This document shows positions 41,879 to 49,784 of a DNA stretch of 49,784 nt, one piece after another (position 1 is the stretch's first letter; every line of letters begins with the position of its first letter). The notes beneath the pieces were generated by a model, which saw only the letters and a list, made by a program, of their open reading frames with translations, ran no database searches and was not told where the DNA came from. Both the position numbers and the translations under genes were made by a program. The stretch comes from Actinomycetota bacterium (GTDB lineage: Bacteria > Actinomycetota > Geothermincolia > Geothermincolales > RBG-13-55-18): NCBI GenBank assembly GCA_013178005.1, contig JABLXL010000031.1, forward strand, positions 1-49,784, written 5' to 3'.

Positions 41879-42772
41879 CTACTCGCTCCCGGGCGGCGCC
41901 GTTTCGGGTTTGATCTCGGTGATGAACATGGCCGCGAGCATTATCGCGCACCCCAACCACCCCCGCCAGGATAGCCTTTCCCCCAGCAACCATATGCCGA
42001 AGAGCACGGAGAACACCGGCTCCATGATCAGCACCACCGAGGTGCGCACCGGGGAGATGACCTTCTGGGCCCAGGCCTGCACGAAGAAGGCGACGGCCGA
42101 GGCCAGGACGCCGCAGACGGCGATGGTCATCCACACGAAGCCCCCGGTGGGAAAGCTGAAATCCTCGAAGATGAGCCCGGACGCGGTATGGAGGAAGGCG
42201 ACCACTCCCATCTGGACAAGGGTGAGAAGCACCAGGTCGTGGCGCTGCACGAAGCGGTCCATGAAGATAATATGCAGCGAATAGGTGAAGGCGCACCCCA
42301 GGACCAGCGCGTCCCCGAGGTTTATCCCCTCTCCGGGTTGCAGGGAGAGGAGGGCGAGCCCGGCGGTGGCCAGGACCACGGAGATCACGGAGCGCGCGCC
42401 CGGCCGCTTGCGCAGGAAGATGGTGGAAAGCACGGGGACGAAGACCACGAAAAGCCCGGTGATGAAGCCGGCGTTGCCCGCCGAGGTGTATTTAAGCCCT
42501 ATGGTCTGCAGGGAATAGGCCCCGTAGAGGAAGAGGCCCAGCAGCGACCCCGCCGCCAGGGTACCGCGTTTCATGTCTCGTACCCGGCGCAGGGAAACGG
42601 CAGCCATGACCAGGAAGGCCAGCGCGAAACGGTAGGCCATGAACACGAAAGGGGGTATCTCCTCGAGGCTTTTCTTGACCAGGGAAAAGGTGAGCCCCCA
42701 CACCACGGTGACGGCGATGAGGGCGAACTCCGCCTGCCTCTCGCGGGAAAAATACCTTCGCTTCACCGGCAT
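41879..42772 (-). CDS. DMT/EamA-family transporter
   Basis: 297 aa with about ten hydrophobic segments, two tandem EamA repeats. The first has TVVWGLTFSLVKKSLEEIPPFVFMAYRFALA, the second HLVLLTLVQMGVVAF and SVVLIMEPVFSVLFGIWLLGERLSWRGWLGC, both typical of drug/metabolite exporters. An inner-membrane exporter, solute unknown. On the minus strand, alone between an ABC operon and a synthetase gene. Confidence 0.88.
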   Translation of the reverse strand: MPVKRRYFSRERQAEFALIAVTVVWGLTFSLVKKSLEEIPPFVFMAYRFALAFLVMAAVSLRRVRDMKRGTLAAGSLLGLFLYGAYSLQTIGLKYTSAGNAGFITGLFVVFVPVLSTIFLRKRPGARSVISVVLATAGLALLSLQPGEGINLGDALVLGCAFTYSLHIIFMDRFVQRHDLVLLTLVQMGVVAFLHTASGLIFEDFSFPTGGFVWMTIAVCGVLASAVAFFVQAWAQKVISPVRTSVVLIMEPVFSVLFGIWLLGERLSWRGWLGCAIMLAAMFITEIKPETAPPGSE

Positions 42773-42996
42773 GAACCTCGCTCCTTTTCAGCCACGTGGG
42801 GCGCCGTATCGGGTCCTTTGAAGCCGGACGGCGATAGACGCAAGGTGCGGAGTCGCTTGGGCGCCGCCGCTTCCTCGGCCACGCGATGCTTTCCGTTTCC
42901 TTTCGAGCGTCCCGCTTTCGCCCGCCTGCAGGAGGCCGGCGCGCCTGCCCGGAGGCGGGCGAAGGCTCGCTCGACTCGGGCGAGATCCGGTTCCCG

Positions 42997-44454
42997 TCAG
43001 GAGCGCGCTGCGCGGTACGCGTGGTATTCCGCCATGGCGCTCACGGCGCGGCAGGCGGACTCCACGTCGCTGAACACCAGCGGCCGGCAGCCGTCGTCCC
43101 GGCTTCCCCCGGAGTCTGTGCTCAAATCTATACTGGTGGCGACGTAGAGTGGAACCTGCAGCTCATGCATGAGGGAGCTCAACTCCCGGTGGAACTCCAC
43201 GAAGTGCTGGTCCATGATTTTCCAGATGGCGGAGATGTCCATGCCCCGCCCGCGTTTCGCCGCCTCGATCTCTTCCGCGCGGCGCGGAGCGCCTATCCAA
43301 AGGAACATCACCGCGTCGACCTCGCCGCTTTTCATGAGGATCTCGATCACCGGCTTGAGGATGGTGAAATCAAGGCCGGCCACCAGGTCCACCGGGTTTC
43401 CGGGCACCCACCAGTCGGGAAGAAGCCGCTCGAGTTCGCCCAGGGTTCGTTCGGAAAGGGCGGCCACTTCCAGGCCGATCTCGGTGCAGAAGTCCGAGGC
43501 GATGACGCCAAGCCCCCCTCCGCCGGTGATGATGCCCACGCGCTTGCCGCGCGGCAGGGGGCGATTCACGAAGGCCGCGGCGGTCACCCCGGCCTCCTCG
43601 ATGGAATGGGTAAGGATAACCCCCGCCTGGCGGCAGGCGGCCTCGAAAAGCCTGCCGCTAACCGCCATGGCCCCGGTATGCGACCTGGCCGCTTCGACCC
43701 CTTTCCCGGTCCTTCCTCCCTTGAGAAGGACCACCGGCTTGCGGGCCGTCACCTCGCGGGCATACTCCAGGAAGCGGCGGCCATCGGGGATGCCTTCGAC
43801 GTAGGAGACTATTACCTCCGTGTCGGGGTCCTCCGCGAGGTAGGCGTAGTATTCCTCGGAGGCGACATCGGCCTCGTTGCCGCTGGAAACCGCCTTGGAA
43901 ACGCCGAGCCCCGCTTTGACTGCGTGCCCGATGAGCATGTTGAGGATGTTCCCGCTCTGGGCCACGTAGCCTATCTTGCCCGGCGAGGGATGAAAGAGGA
44001 TGGGCATCCAGGGGTAAAGCCTGTTCTTCGGGCAGCACACGCCCTGGCAGTTGGGGCCGACCAGGATCATGCCCGCGTCGCGGGCCATTCTCACCATTTC
44101 GGCCTCCACCCGGGCCCCGTCCTCGCCCAGCTCCTTGAAGCCGGCGGTGATCACCAATCCCGCCTTGACTCCCTTTTCTATGCATCCGGAAAGGGCATCC
44201 AGGACCTGGCGGGCGGGGACCGTGAACACCGCCAGGTCGATTTCCCCGGGGATCTCCCGCACCGAGGGATAGGCGCGCAGGCCGAGGATGGTCTCGCGGT
44301 TGGGGTTCACGGGGTATACCTCCCCCTCGTAGCCCCCGGTGAGCAGGTTGTTGAGGATGAGGAATCCCCATTTGCGCATGCTTTCCGTGGCGCCGATGAA
44401 GGCCACGGAACGGGGTCCGAAGACGTAATCCAGGTTCTTCAGGCGCTGGTCCAT
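42997..44454 (-). CDS. Acyl-CoA synthetase (ADP-forming) alpha-type protein, second copy
   Basis: 485 aa. CoA-binding domain (about 12-105: PRSVAFIGATESMRKWGF, VYPVNPNRETILGL), ligase domains (VGPNCQGVCC, GYVAQSGNILNMLIGHAVKAGLG) and AARSHTGAMA with the likely phosphohistidine. The C-terminal ~90 residues (HRELSSLMHEL ... YHAYRAARS) extend past the paralog at 27552-28970. No ATP-grasp partner is adjacent. It likely makes or uses acyl-CoA with ADP/ATP. Monocistronic on the minus strand. Confidence 0.85.
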   Translation of the reverse strand: MDQRLKNLDYVFGPRSVAFIGATESMRKWGFLILNNLLTGGYEGEVYPVNPNRETILGLRAYPSVREIPGEIDLAVFTVPARQVLDALSGCIEKGVKAGLVITAGFKELGEDGARVEAEMVRMARDAGMILVGPNCQGVCCPKNRLYPWMPILFHPSPGKIGYVAQSGNILNMLIGHAVKAGLGVSKAVSSGNEADVASEEYYAYLAEDPDTEVIVSYVEGIPDGRRFLEYAREVTARKPVVLLKGGRTGKGVEAARSHTGAMAVSGRLFEAACRQAGVILTHSIEEAGVTAAAFVNRPLPRGKRVGIITGGGGLGVIASDFCTEIGLEVAALSERTLGELERLLPDWWVPGNPVDLVAGLDFTILKPVIEILMKSGEVDAVMFLWIGAPRRAEEIEAAKRGRGMDISAIWKIMDQHFVEFHRELSSLMHELQVPLYVATSIDLSTDSGGSRDDGCRPLVFSDVESACRAVSAMAEYHAYRAARS

Positions 44455-44613
44455 CTGCCGTGCAACTCCTTCTGCCTCGATGTCGCCATGATGGCGGTGG
44501 TGCCGCGCGGTGGCGTAAAGATTACGGCGTTAAAATTATAACCAAATAAGCGCCGGTGGCGAGAAGGGCATGGTGTCTCCATCTCCGGCGGCGCTTCCCA
44601 TAGCGTCCCGACC

Positions 44614-45444
44614 TCATACGGCTTTGTCGGGACGAAGACCCTTCCAGCGTTCTCCGACTGGGCATGCCTTCATGCAGGCGATGCAGAAATCCACGTCGGT
44701 TATGAACAGTTGTCCCGATTCCACCAGGGGGTCTCTTCGTTTCAGGTGACGAAGCAACATGGCTGTGAATGCAGGCCACTCCGAGAGGCGTCGAGGGCGC
44801 GTGCGCTCGAAACCCATAGACCAGTAATCGAAGCAGGGGTCAACGGAATATCCCGACGGGCTCAGGGCATTGACGGGACATGCGTCCAGGCATCTCGTGC
44901 AATTTTTTAGGCAGAGGTTCCATTCGCGGTAAGGGTCCGTTTCCAGGGGGGCTTCGGTGATGATGCCGCCCAGCCGTTGATGGGGTCCGAATTCGGGCGT
45001 TAGGAGCAGGTTGGAGCGCCCTATCTGCCCCATGCCGGCGCTGAGGGCGGCATGCTTGAGGGAGATATGGCCCACGGTTCGGGTATGGGGAAGTTTTTCG
45101 CCCGTTTTCGGATCGTGTTTGTGTATCTCTACCGGCTTATCCGAGGAAACGGGCAGGCTCAGGTAACCTTCCTTTTCCAACATCCGCCCGTACTTTTCGG
45201 CCACCTGGTCCAGCAGGCGCGAGGTTTGCATTTTGTTGCGCGTCCATATCCTGATGTCCGGCGCATATACGGCGCCGAGACTGTGTGAAACCGCCATTAC
45301 GATAACGGTACGGGCGGTAGGCATGAGGTCTGTCGCGGGCCTGGGAGGCGAGGCGAGGATTAATTCTCGCGCGTTCGCGATTCCCACCAGGTCGATGCCC
45401 TCATCGAGGAGGGCTTTCTTTATCGAGGAGGACGAAATCTCCAT
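44614..45444 (-). CDS. QueG-like 4Fe-4S protein (epoxyqueuosine reductase-related)
   Basis: 276 aa. The N-terminal half carries DLVGIANARELI, MPTARTVIVMAVSH and the AGMGQIGRSNLLLTPEFGPHQRLGGIITEAPLE segment typical of QueG/reductive dehalogenase-like proteins. Two 4Fe-4S motifs follow: CLKNCTRCLDACP (178-190) and CIACMKACP (254-262). It lacks a twin-arginine signal, so is cytoplasmic. True QueG proteins are longer and bind cobalamin; this is a shorter relative and the substrate is unknown. Confidence 0.75.
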   Translation of the reverse strand: MEISSSSIKKALLDEGIDLVGIANARELILASPPRPATDLMPTARTVIVMAVSHSLGAVYAPDIRIWTRNKMQTSRLLDQVAEKYGRMLEKEGYLSLPVSSDKPVEIHKHDPKTGEKLPHTRTVGHISLKHAALSAGMGQIGRSNLLLTPEFGPHQRLGGIITEAPLETDPYREWNLCLKNCTRCLDACPVNALSPSGYSVDPCFDYWSMGFERTRPRRLSEWPAFTAMLLRHLKRRDPLVESGQLFITDVDFCIACMKACPVGERWKGLRPDKAV

Positions 45445-45678
45445 TGGCGTCTCCTTTCTCCGTGCTTATCCTACACATCCAGGCGTGGCGATCCGATTCG
45501 TAGGCTTCTCCCTTTTATCTTGCCAACCACGTGTCTATCGCGAGGCGTTGGTTAAGGCAGGAGTACTTCACAAGCGCCGTTTCCTCCTCTGCCGGTTTAT
45601 GTTTGTGCCGCGCAAGGGCGACATAACGGGCACATGCGAGAATCGAATAAATCGATCTGCGCATGTACGTTCATACGG
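45445..45678. other. Intergenic region, nothing recognised
   Basis: The first ~230 bases of the 367-base gap between divergent genes. It must hold the promoter of the minus-strand QueG-like gene, but no convincing boxes or coding region were found. Confidence 0.3.
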
Positions 45679-45707
45679 TTGACTTTATGGTAACACGTGA
45701 TTATAGT
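45679..45707 (+). promoter_or_regulatory. Promoter of the SCP2-like gene
   Basis: TTGACT (45679-45684), 17-base spacer, TATAGT (45702-45707). It lies about 105 bases upstream of the ATG; a small palindrome GACATGTC follows near 45711, at or just after the start point. Confidence 0.75.
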
Positions 45708-45811
45708 AATGACATGTCAGTACTAAAACGGCTTCGAATGGGTTTTCTCCGGGGCGTAAAGCAGGGAAAAACCCGGGTCGGAAGCAAAAGGAACGTCAGA
45801 AGGAGGTAAGG

Positions 45812-46387
45812 ATGGAGATCAGCGAGAACATCGGGGTTAAGGAGTACTTCGAGGAAGTGGTGCCCAAGATGGTGGAAGAGCAGCTCTCGGGAGCCACCAT
45901 CACCGGTATGGAGGGAACGGTCTTCACGGTGGAGTTCGACATCAAGGGCGACCAGACCTACGTGTACGGCATCACGGTGAAGGACGCCAAGGAGCTGGAG
46001 GTCAAGGAGGGCGCCCTCGATAACCCCATGATCAAGGTGGAGATAGACGAGGACACCTGGCGCAAGGCCGTGACCGGGAAGATGGAGGGCGCCATGGACA
46101 TGTTCACAGACATGGGCCAGAACGCCAACCGCAAGAGGTATGACACCCTGAACTCGACCAAGGGCACCATGAACGTGGAGCTCGGCATGCCGGACGGCTC
46201 CTCCGTTCCCCTGAAGGTCGTGTTCAACGGAGCGTCCTCTCCCGAGGTCACCTTCAAGATCGGCCTCGAGGACTGGGCTCTCATGCAGAAGGGCGAGCTC
46301 GCCGGCCCAACCGCCTTCATGACCGGCAAGCTCAAGATCGAGGGCGATATGCCCTTCGCCATGTCCCTGGGCAACCTCATGATGTAA
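45812..46387 (+). CDS. SCP2 sterol-binding-domain-like protein
   Basis: 191 aa, AGAAGGAGG upstream of the ATG. Residues ~20-110 fit an SCP2-like lipid-binding fold (GMEGTVFTVEFDIKGDQTYVYGITVKDAKELEVKEGALDNPMIKVEIDEDTW), and the C-terminal GPTAFMTGKLKIEGDMPFAMSLGNLM is the classic SCP2 ending. Acidic, soluble, no signal peptide. Binds a hydrophobic ligand such as an acyl chain; partner unknown. Terminated by a hairpin just downstream, own promoter upstream. Confidence 0.8.
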   Translation: MEISENIGVKEYFEEVVPKMVEEQLSGATITGMEGTVFTVEFDIKGDQTYVYGITVKDAKELEVKEGALDNPMIKVEIDEDTWRKAVTGKMEGAMDMFTDMGQNANRKRYDTLNSTKGTMNVELGMPDGSSVPLKVVFNGASSPEVTFKIGLEDWALMQKGELAGPTAFMTGKLKIEGDMPFAMSLGNLMM

Positions 46388-46442
46388 CCCTCCTGAGCGG
46401 GGCGAAAGACCCGATAGGGCAACCTCGCAAGGGCGAACCCAG

Positions 46443-46480
46443 CCGGGGCGGGAGGCCAACTTCCCGCCCCGGTCGCTTTG
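46443..46480 (+). terminator. Rho-independent terminator of the SCP2-like gene
   Basis: CCGGGGCGGGA (46443-46453) pairs with TCCCGCCCCGG (46462-46472) around a short loop, 11 bp, followed by TCGCTTTG. The tail is only moderately T-rich. Confidence 0.65.
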
Positions 46481-46609
46481 CGATTCAGCATCTCCGGCGC
46501 GAGGGTTTAGAATATGCTTTTGAACGCCCGGTTCAGAGGCGGCGCATGTGCGCGATCGTTGCACCGGTTTCGGTGTTGAGTGGGCAACGGGAACCGGGTT
46601 CTTGCGGCC

Positions 46610-46651
46610 TGGCGTGCATATACGTGATTGTGGCGTGCATATGCGTTATTA
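46610..46651. repeat. 21-bp direct repeat upstream of the FGGY kinase
   Basis: TGGCGTGCATATACGTGATT at 46610 is followed at once by TGGCGTGCATATGCGTTATT at 46631, two mismatches in 20, spaced exactly two helical turns. It lies about 65 bases upstream of the kinase start and is a plausible operator. The rest of the 327-base gap holds the upstream terminator and nothing else. Confidence 0.65.
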
Positions 46652-46714
46652 ATTACACGGGTTTGGACGTCGAGGTAGCAGGCAACTGGAGCCAGGTCTC
46701 GCCCCGGGGTGCTT

Positions 46715-48310
46715 ATGAGTGATTTTTATTACGCTGGTTTCGACGTAGGCACGGGAGGTTGCAAGGGCATCCTTGCTTCCGCCCACGGCGATATGGTCGC
46801 CTCGGCCTTCCATCCCTATCCCTTGAGCTATCCGAGGCCCGGCTGGGCGGAACAGGACCCCGAGGATTGGTGGAAGGCGGCGTGCGCGGGGATGCGTAGG
46901 ATGCTCGAGCAAAGCGGTGTAGACCCCGCGAGGGTCAAGGGGGTTGGTTTCGCGGGTCAGATGCTGGGCGTGGTGCCCGTGGATGATTCGGGCGCCCCCT
47001 TGAGGCCGGCCATCATATGGCTCGACAACCGCGCGGAAAACCAGGCTGCTTCCATCATCCGCCGTTTCGGAGGCAGGAGGGCGATAACGCTTCTGGCGGG
47101 AGCGGCGCCCTCGGGGAAGGACGTGGTGTGCAAGCTGGCCTGGTTGAGGGAGAAAGAACAAGGCCTCTACGAACGCACCCGGTACTTTCTGGACGCCACC
47201 GGGTACCTGGTCGGCCGTGCCACCGGCCGGTTCGTCATGGACCATACCGGCGGCGGCGGAACGGGCATACTCAAACCGCACAACAGGGAGTGGTCCAGGC
47301 TGTTCGCAAAGCTCCTGGGCCAGGACCTGTACAGGCTGCCCCCCTTGCGTTCGAGCATAGAGGTGATAGGGGGTTTGAGAGAAAGCGCAGCGGAGGAGAT
47401 GGGGCTGTCTCCGGGGGCGCCGGTGATTGCGGGGATGGCGGACATTCCCGCCGCGGCCACGGGCTCGGGAGCCCTGCGGGACGGGGACGCCCACATCAAT
47501 ATCGGGACCTCGAGCTGGCTATGCCTCTCGGTGAGGAAGAAGCCAGGCCTGGGAAAATATGGTATTGCATCCGTGGTTTCGCCTGACCCGGAGATGTTCC
47601 TCGTCATCGGCGAGTCAGAGACGGCGGGGGCTTGTCTGGAGTGGTTTGCCGGAAAGATGGCGGTCGCCCTGCCGCGCTCGGCAGATGACGTGGAGGCCGA
47701 GCTCTTCAAGCGCCTCGACGCCGTGGCGGCGGAGGTGGAACCGGGCGCCGGCCGGCTGCTTTTCGCGCCCTGGATGTTCGGGGAGAGATCGCCGGTTCCC
47801 GACACCCTGGTGCGCGCCGCTTTCGTCAACCTCGGGCTTGGGCATACTTGGGAACATATGTTGAGGGCGGTTTACGAGGGCGTCGCCTTCAACCTGAGGT
47901 GGCTGCTGGACGCGGTGGCTTCGGCGGGTTACCCCTGCGACCCCCTGCGGGCGATCGGCGGCGGCGCCACGAGCGACGTGTGGATGCAGGTGGTTGCGGA
48001 CGTGACCGGGAGGAGCGTGGAAGCGGTCGAGCACGCCCGGGAAGCGGGGGCCATGGGTTGCGCCCTCGCCGTGGCCGTGGCAACGGGGGCCATACCTTCT
48101 TTCAAGGACATAAGGAAGGCCGTGCGCGTGAGGCGGGTGTTCGAGCCGGATCCCGGCAGCCGCCGGACATACGACAAGCTTTACGGCGTCTTCCGCGGCC
48201 TATATTCCAGATTGGCGGGACCCTGCCACAGCTTGAACTCCGGCCTCTCGTGCGCGATGGACCCCGGCAGAAAATCTCGGCTTGCCGCTGGGGCGCCCGG
48301 GGCGACCTGA
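46715..48310 (+). CDS. FGGY-family carbohydrate kinase (xylulokinase-like)
   Basis: 531 aa from ATG 46715 (GGGG close upstream; GTG 46709 possible). The FGGY fold is complete: FDVGTGGCKGILA (ATP-phosphate loop), AIIWLDNRAENQA, FLDATGYLVGRATGRF, VIAGMADIPAAATGSGA, INIGTSSWL and GGGATSDVWMQVVADVTGR. It phosphorylates a sugar or polyol; sequence landmarks sit nearest the xylulokinase branch. Upstream direct repeats suggest specific regulation. Followed 150 bases later by a DUF1638 gene. The C-terminal ~40 residues look atypical. Confidence 0.85.
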   Translation: MSDFYYAGFDVGTGGCKGILASAHGDMVASAFHPYPLSYPRPGWAEQDPEDWWKAACAGMRRMLEQSGVDPARVKGVGFAGQMLGVVPVDDSGAPLRPAIIWLDNRAENQAASIIRRFGGRRAITLLAGAAPSGKDVVCKLAWLREKEQGLYERTRYFLDATGYLVGRATGRFVMDHTGGGGTGILKPHNREWSRLFAKLLGQDLYRLPPLRSSIEVIGGLRESAAEEMGLSPGAPVIAGMADIPAAATGSGALRDGDAHINIGTSSWLCLSVRKKPGLGKYGIASVVSPDPEMFLVIGESETAGACLEWFAGKMAVALPRSADDVEAELFKRLDAVAAEVEPGAGRLLFAPWMFGERSPVPDTLVRAAFVNLGLGHTWEHMLRAVYEGVAFNLRWLLDAVASAGYPCDPLRAIGGGATSDVWMQVVADVTGRSVEAVEHAREAGAMGCALAVAVATGAIPSFKDIRKAVRVRRVFEPDPGSRRTYDKLYGVFRGLYSRLAGPCHSLNSGLSCAMDPGRKSRLAAGAPGAT

Positions 48311-48461
48311 GGGCCAAAGGACACGAGAGCGAAGCGGAGAAGACCACACTGCATATCATGGTGCATTCTGACGCCTTCGGCGACGATACAGGAGGGGGCA
48401 AAGTCAAAGCTTTGCGGTTTGGGCAGGATGAGGTGAAAGAGTTCTGCGGAAAGGCAGGATA

Positions 48462-49118
48462 GTGAGAAGACCGGTCAAGATAATCGCGTGCGCCACGGTG
48501 GCCGAGGAGCTAAAGCTCATGGGGGTGGGAGAAGGCGAGCTCGTGGAGTTGGAGTTCGGCCTGCACAACGAGCCCCGGGCGCTCCACGAGGCGCTGCAGG
48601 AGAGGATCGACTCCATTCCCGGCGAGGGAGAAATTGTCCTGGGCTACGGCCTCTGTTCCAACGCCGCAGTGGGGCTCTCCTCGCCCACACGCCGGCTGGT
48701 GATTCCGCGCGTGGACGATTGCATAGCCCTTTTCCTGGGCTCGAGGTTGGAACACCTGCGCAGGTTGAAGGAGGAGCCCGGCACCTATTTCCTCACCAAG
48801 GGATGGATCAAGGCGGCGGAGCTCCCGGTGGCCGAATACGAAAGGCTGGTGGAGAGGTACGGAGAGGAAAAAGCGCTGCGCGTGGCAAAGGCTATGCTCG
48901 CGAACTACCGCCGCCTTGTGCTCATCAACACCGGCAACTACAGGCTGGAGGAATTCCGCGCCGCCGCCGAGTCCATGGCGGAGACCCTGGGGCTGCGCTA
49001 CGAGGAGATACCCGGTTCGACACGTATGTTGCGCAAGATGCTGGAGGGGAATTGGGACTCCGAGTTCGTGGTGGTGGAACCGGGGCAAGAGACCACCCTG
49101 GAGATGTTCCTCCCCTAG
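48462..49118 (+). CDS. DUF1638 protein
   Basis: 218 aa from GTG 48462; AAGGCAGGA upstream. The DUF1638 signature is clear: IIACATVAEEL near the start, LGYGLCSNAAVGL, VIPRVDDCIALFLGS, TYFLTKGWI, and LINTGNYRLEEF. Three conserved cysteines (in ACAT, GLCS, DDCI) suggest metal or cofactor binding. Such proteins occur in methanogens and anaerobes often near corrinoid methyltransferases, but no such gene is seen here. Function unknown. Confidence 0.85.
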   Translation: MRRPVKIIACATVAEELKLMGVGEGELVELEFGLHNEPRALHEALQERIDSIPGEGEIVLGYGLCSNAAVGLSSPTRRLVIPRVDDCIALFLGSRLEHLRRLKEEPGTYFLTKGWIKAAELPVAEYERLVERYGEEKALRVAKAMLANYRRLVLINTGNYRLEEFRAAAESMAETLGLRYEEIPGSTRMLRKMLEGNWDSEFVVVEPGQETTLEMFLP

Positions 49119-49228
49119 CCAGGAGAGCTCGCGGCGGGAGCCTTTTCCCCATGGAGATATGCCTGCCTCACGAACGGTCGCGGAGCCGTTCGATACCCGC
49201 TGCATGGAAAAAACGCCCCGCTCGCTCG

Positions 49229-49257
49229 TTGTGTCGGGAAATAGGTTGTTGTAATAT
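49229..49257 (+). promoter_or_regulatory. Promoter of the tRNA pair
   Basis: TTGTGT (49229-49234), 17-base spacer, TAATAT (49252-49257), ending 25 bases before the first tRNA. Confidence 0.6.
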
Positions 49258-49282
49258 TATTAGCGCGCTTGCGTGTGAACGA

Positions 49283-49358
49283 GCCCGCTTAGCTCAGTTG
49301 GTAGAGCACATCCATGGTAAGGATGGGGTCAGCAGTTCGAGTCTGCTAGCGGGCTCCA
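49283..49358 (+). tRNA. tRNA-Thr (GGT)
   Basis: Acceptor GCCCGCT pairs with AGCGGGC, followed by discriminator T and an encoded CCA. Anticodon stem CATCC/GGATG encloses loop ATGGTAA, anticodon GGT. The T arm GCAG-TTCGAGT-CTGC is intact. Confidence 0.95.
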
Positions 49359-49373
49359 TTGATTAAAACGCGT

Positions 49374-49450
49374 GGCGGTGTAGCTCAGCTGGTAAGAGCG
49401 CGCGGTTCATACCCGCGAGGTCAGAGGTTCAAGTCCTCTCACCGCTACCA
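49374..49450 (+). tRNA. tRNA-Met (CAT), probably elongator
   Basis: Acceptor GGCGGTG pairs with CACCGCT (terminal G-U), discriminator A and encoded CCA. Anticodon stem CGCGG/CCGCG encloses TTCATAC, anticodon CAT. The initiator hallmarks (three G-C pairs as GGG/CCC at the stem foot, unpaired position 1) are absent. A lysidine tRNA-Ile with CAT cannot be fully excluded, but position after tRNA-Thr and before tuf matches metT of other bacteria. Confidence 0.88.
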
Positions 49451-49454
49451 GCCT

Positions 49455-49475
49455 TCAACGGGTGAAGCCCGTTGA
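49455..49475 (+). other. Hairpin after tRNA-Met
   Basis: TCAACGGG (49455-49462) pairs perfectly with CCCGTTGA (49468-49475) around a five-base loop directly behind the tRNA. Without a T tract it may be a processing signal for the 3' end. Confidence 0.5.
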
Positions 49476-49522
49476 TATAGACCGGGAGGCAAGAGCGCAC
49501 GGGCTCATGCCGCATGCGATTT

Positions 49523-49560
49523 CCCCGCCTGGCGCCTGAGGATCGGGCGGGGTCGTTTTT
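49523..49560 (+). terminator. Rho-independent terminator of the tRNA operon
   Basis: CCCCGCC (49523-49529) pairs with GGCGGGG (49546-49552), followed by TCGTTTTT. It separates the tRNAs from tuf, which therefore has its own promoter in 49561-49660. Confidence 0.75.
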
Positions 49561-49672
49561 AATGAGCGGTGCCCTTACGTACAAGGCATGGCCAGTCTTC
49601 ATGCGTGGATCAGTACGCTCCCGGACGGCGTGAAGAAGGGACGAAACGGATAAGGGACGGAGGAAAGTCAAA

Positions 49673-49784
49673 ATGGCCAAGAAGAAATTCGAGAGGACCA
49701 AGCCCCACGTGAACGTGGGGACCATCGGCCACGTGGACCACGGCAAGACCACCCTGACCTCGGCCATCACCATGTGCCTGGCCA
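49673..49784 (+). CDS. tuf: Elongation factor Tu, N-terminal part (runs off right edge)
   Basis: The first 37 codons, [20 protein letters not shown] onward, with the G1/P-loop [10 protein letters not shown] and switch region start. GGAGG is eight bases before the ATG. EF-Tu delivers aminoacyl-tRNA to the ribosome. The gene order tRNA-Thr, tRNA-Met, tuf is usual in many bacteria. Confidence 0.97.
   Translation, partial: MAKKKFERTKPHVNVGTIGHVDHGKTTLTSAITMCLA

Noticed and set aside
49374-49450. Initiator tRNA
   Set aside because: Lacks the GGG/CCC anticodon-stem pairs and the unpaired first base of initiators; elongator preferred.

Overview
The window is high-GC bacterial chromosome. The right edge carries tRNA-Thr, tRNA-Met and the start of tuf, a common arrangement in Actinomycetota. 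Genes for anaerobic C1 metabolism (formate dehydrogenase, MetV, MetF), many low-homology lipoproteins and PAS/GAF histidine kinases, and the secreted 'WYLAEG' repeat protein suggest a deep-branching anaerobic actinobacterium, possibly acetogenic (for example the Geothermincolia/Coriobacteriia side). The phylum is an inference; no rRNA is present.

Layout. 1-2.7 kb: the 5' end of a group IIC intron (minus strand, running off the left edge) sits exactly behind the terminator hairpin of a large secreted beta-propeller/repeat protein. 3.3-9.2 kb: a small membrane protein, a cysteine-rich Fe-S protein, a TetR regulator, a propeller lipoprotein and an AhpD/CMD-family protein with an in-frame UGA that reads as selenocysteine. 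9.2-21.5 kb: a CHASE4/PAS/GAF histidine kinase, a CrtI-like oxidoreductase, an amidohydrolase, a PlsC acyltransferase, a TetR, a C45-family acyltransferase/hydrolase, an acetoacetate decarboxylase-family protein and an MBL-fold hydrolase. 22-30.5 kb: TetR plus the two subunits of an E1-type 2-oxoacid/acetoin dehydrogenase, a membrane histidine kinase, an ADP-forming acyl-CoA synthetase alpha-type protein and a double-domain nitroreductase.

30.8-38.8 kb is the most coherent block: a selenocysteine-containing formate dehydrogenase catalytic subunit (two open frames joined through UGA), a degenerate NuoE-NuoF fusion, MetV, a soluble GAF histidine kinase, MetF, and two single-domain response regulators, mostly overlapping or closely spaced. 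It combines entry steps of the methyl branch of the Wood-Ljungdahl pathway with a signalling module. 39-41.6 kb is a polar amino-acid ABC transporter. 41.9-49.1 kb holds a DMT exporter, a second acyl-CoA synthetase alpha-type protein, a QueG-like Fe-S protein, an SCP2-like protein, an FGGY kinase and a DUF1638 protein. The window ends with the tRNAs and tuf.

Two selenoproteins with similar SECIS-like hairpins (apical loop starting GGUC) imply an active Sec system encoded elsewhere. A second theme is repeats placed at gene 3' ends: the ends of the Fe-S gene, the CrtI-like gene and the ABC ATPase gene are each followed by one or more degenerate copies of themselves.
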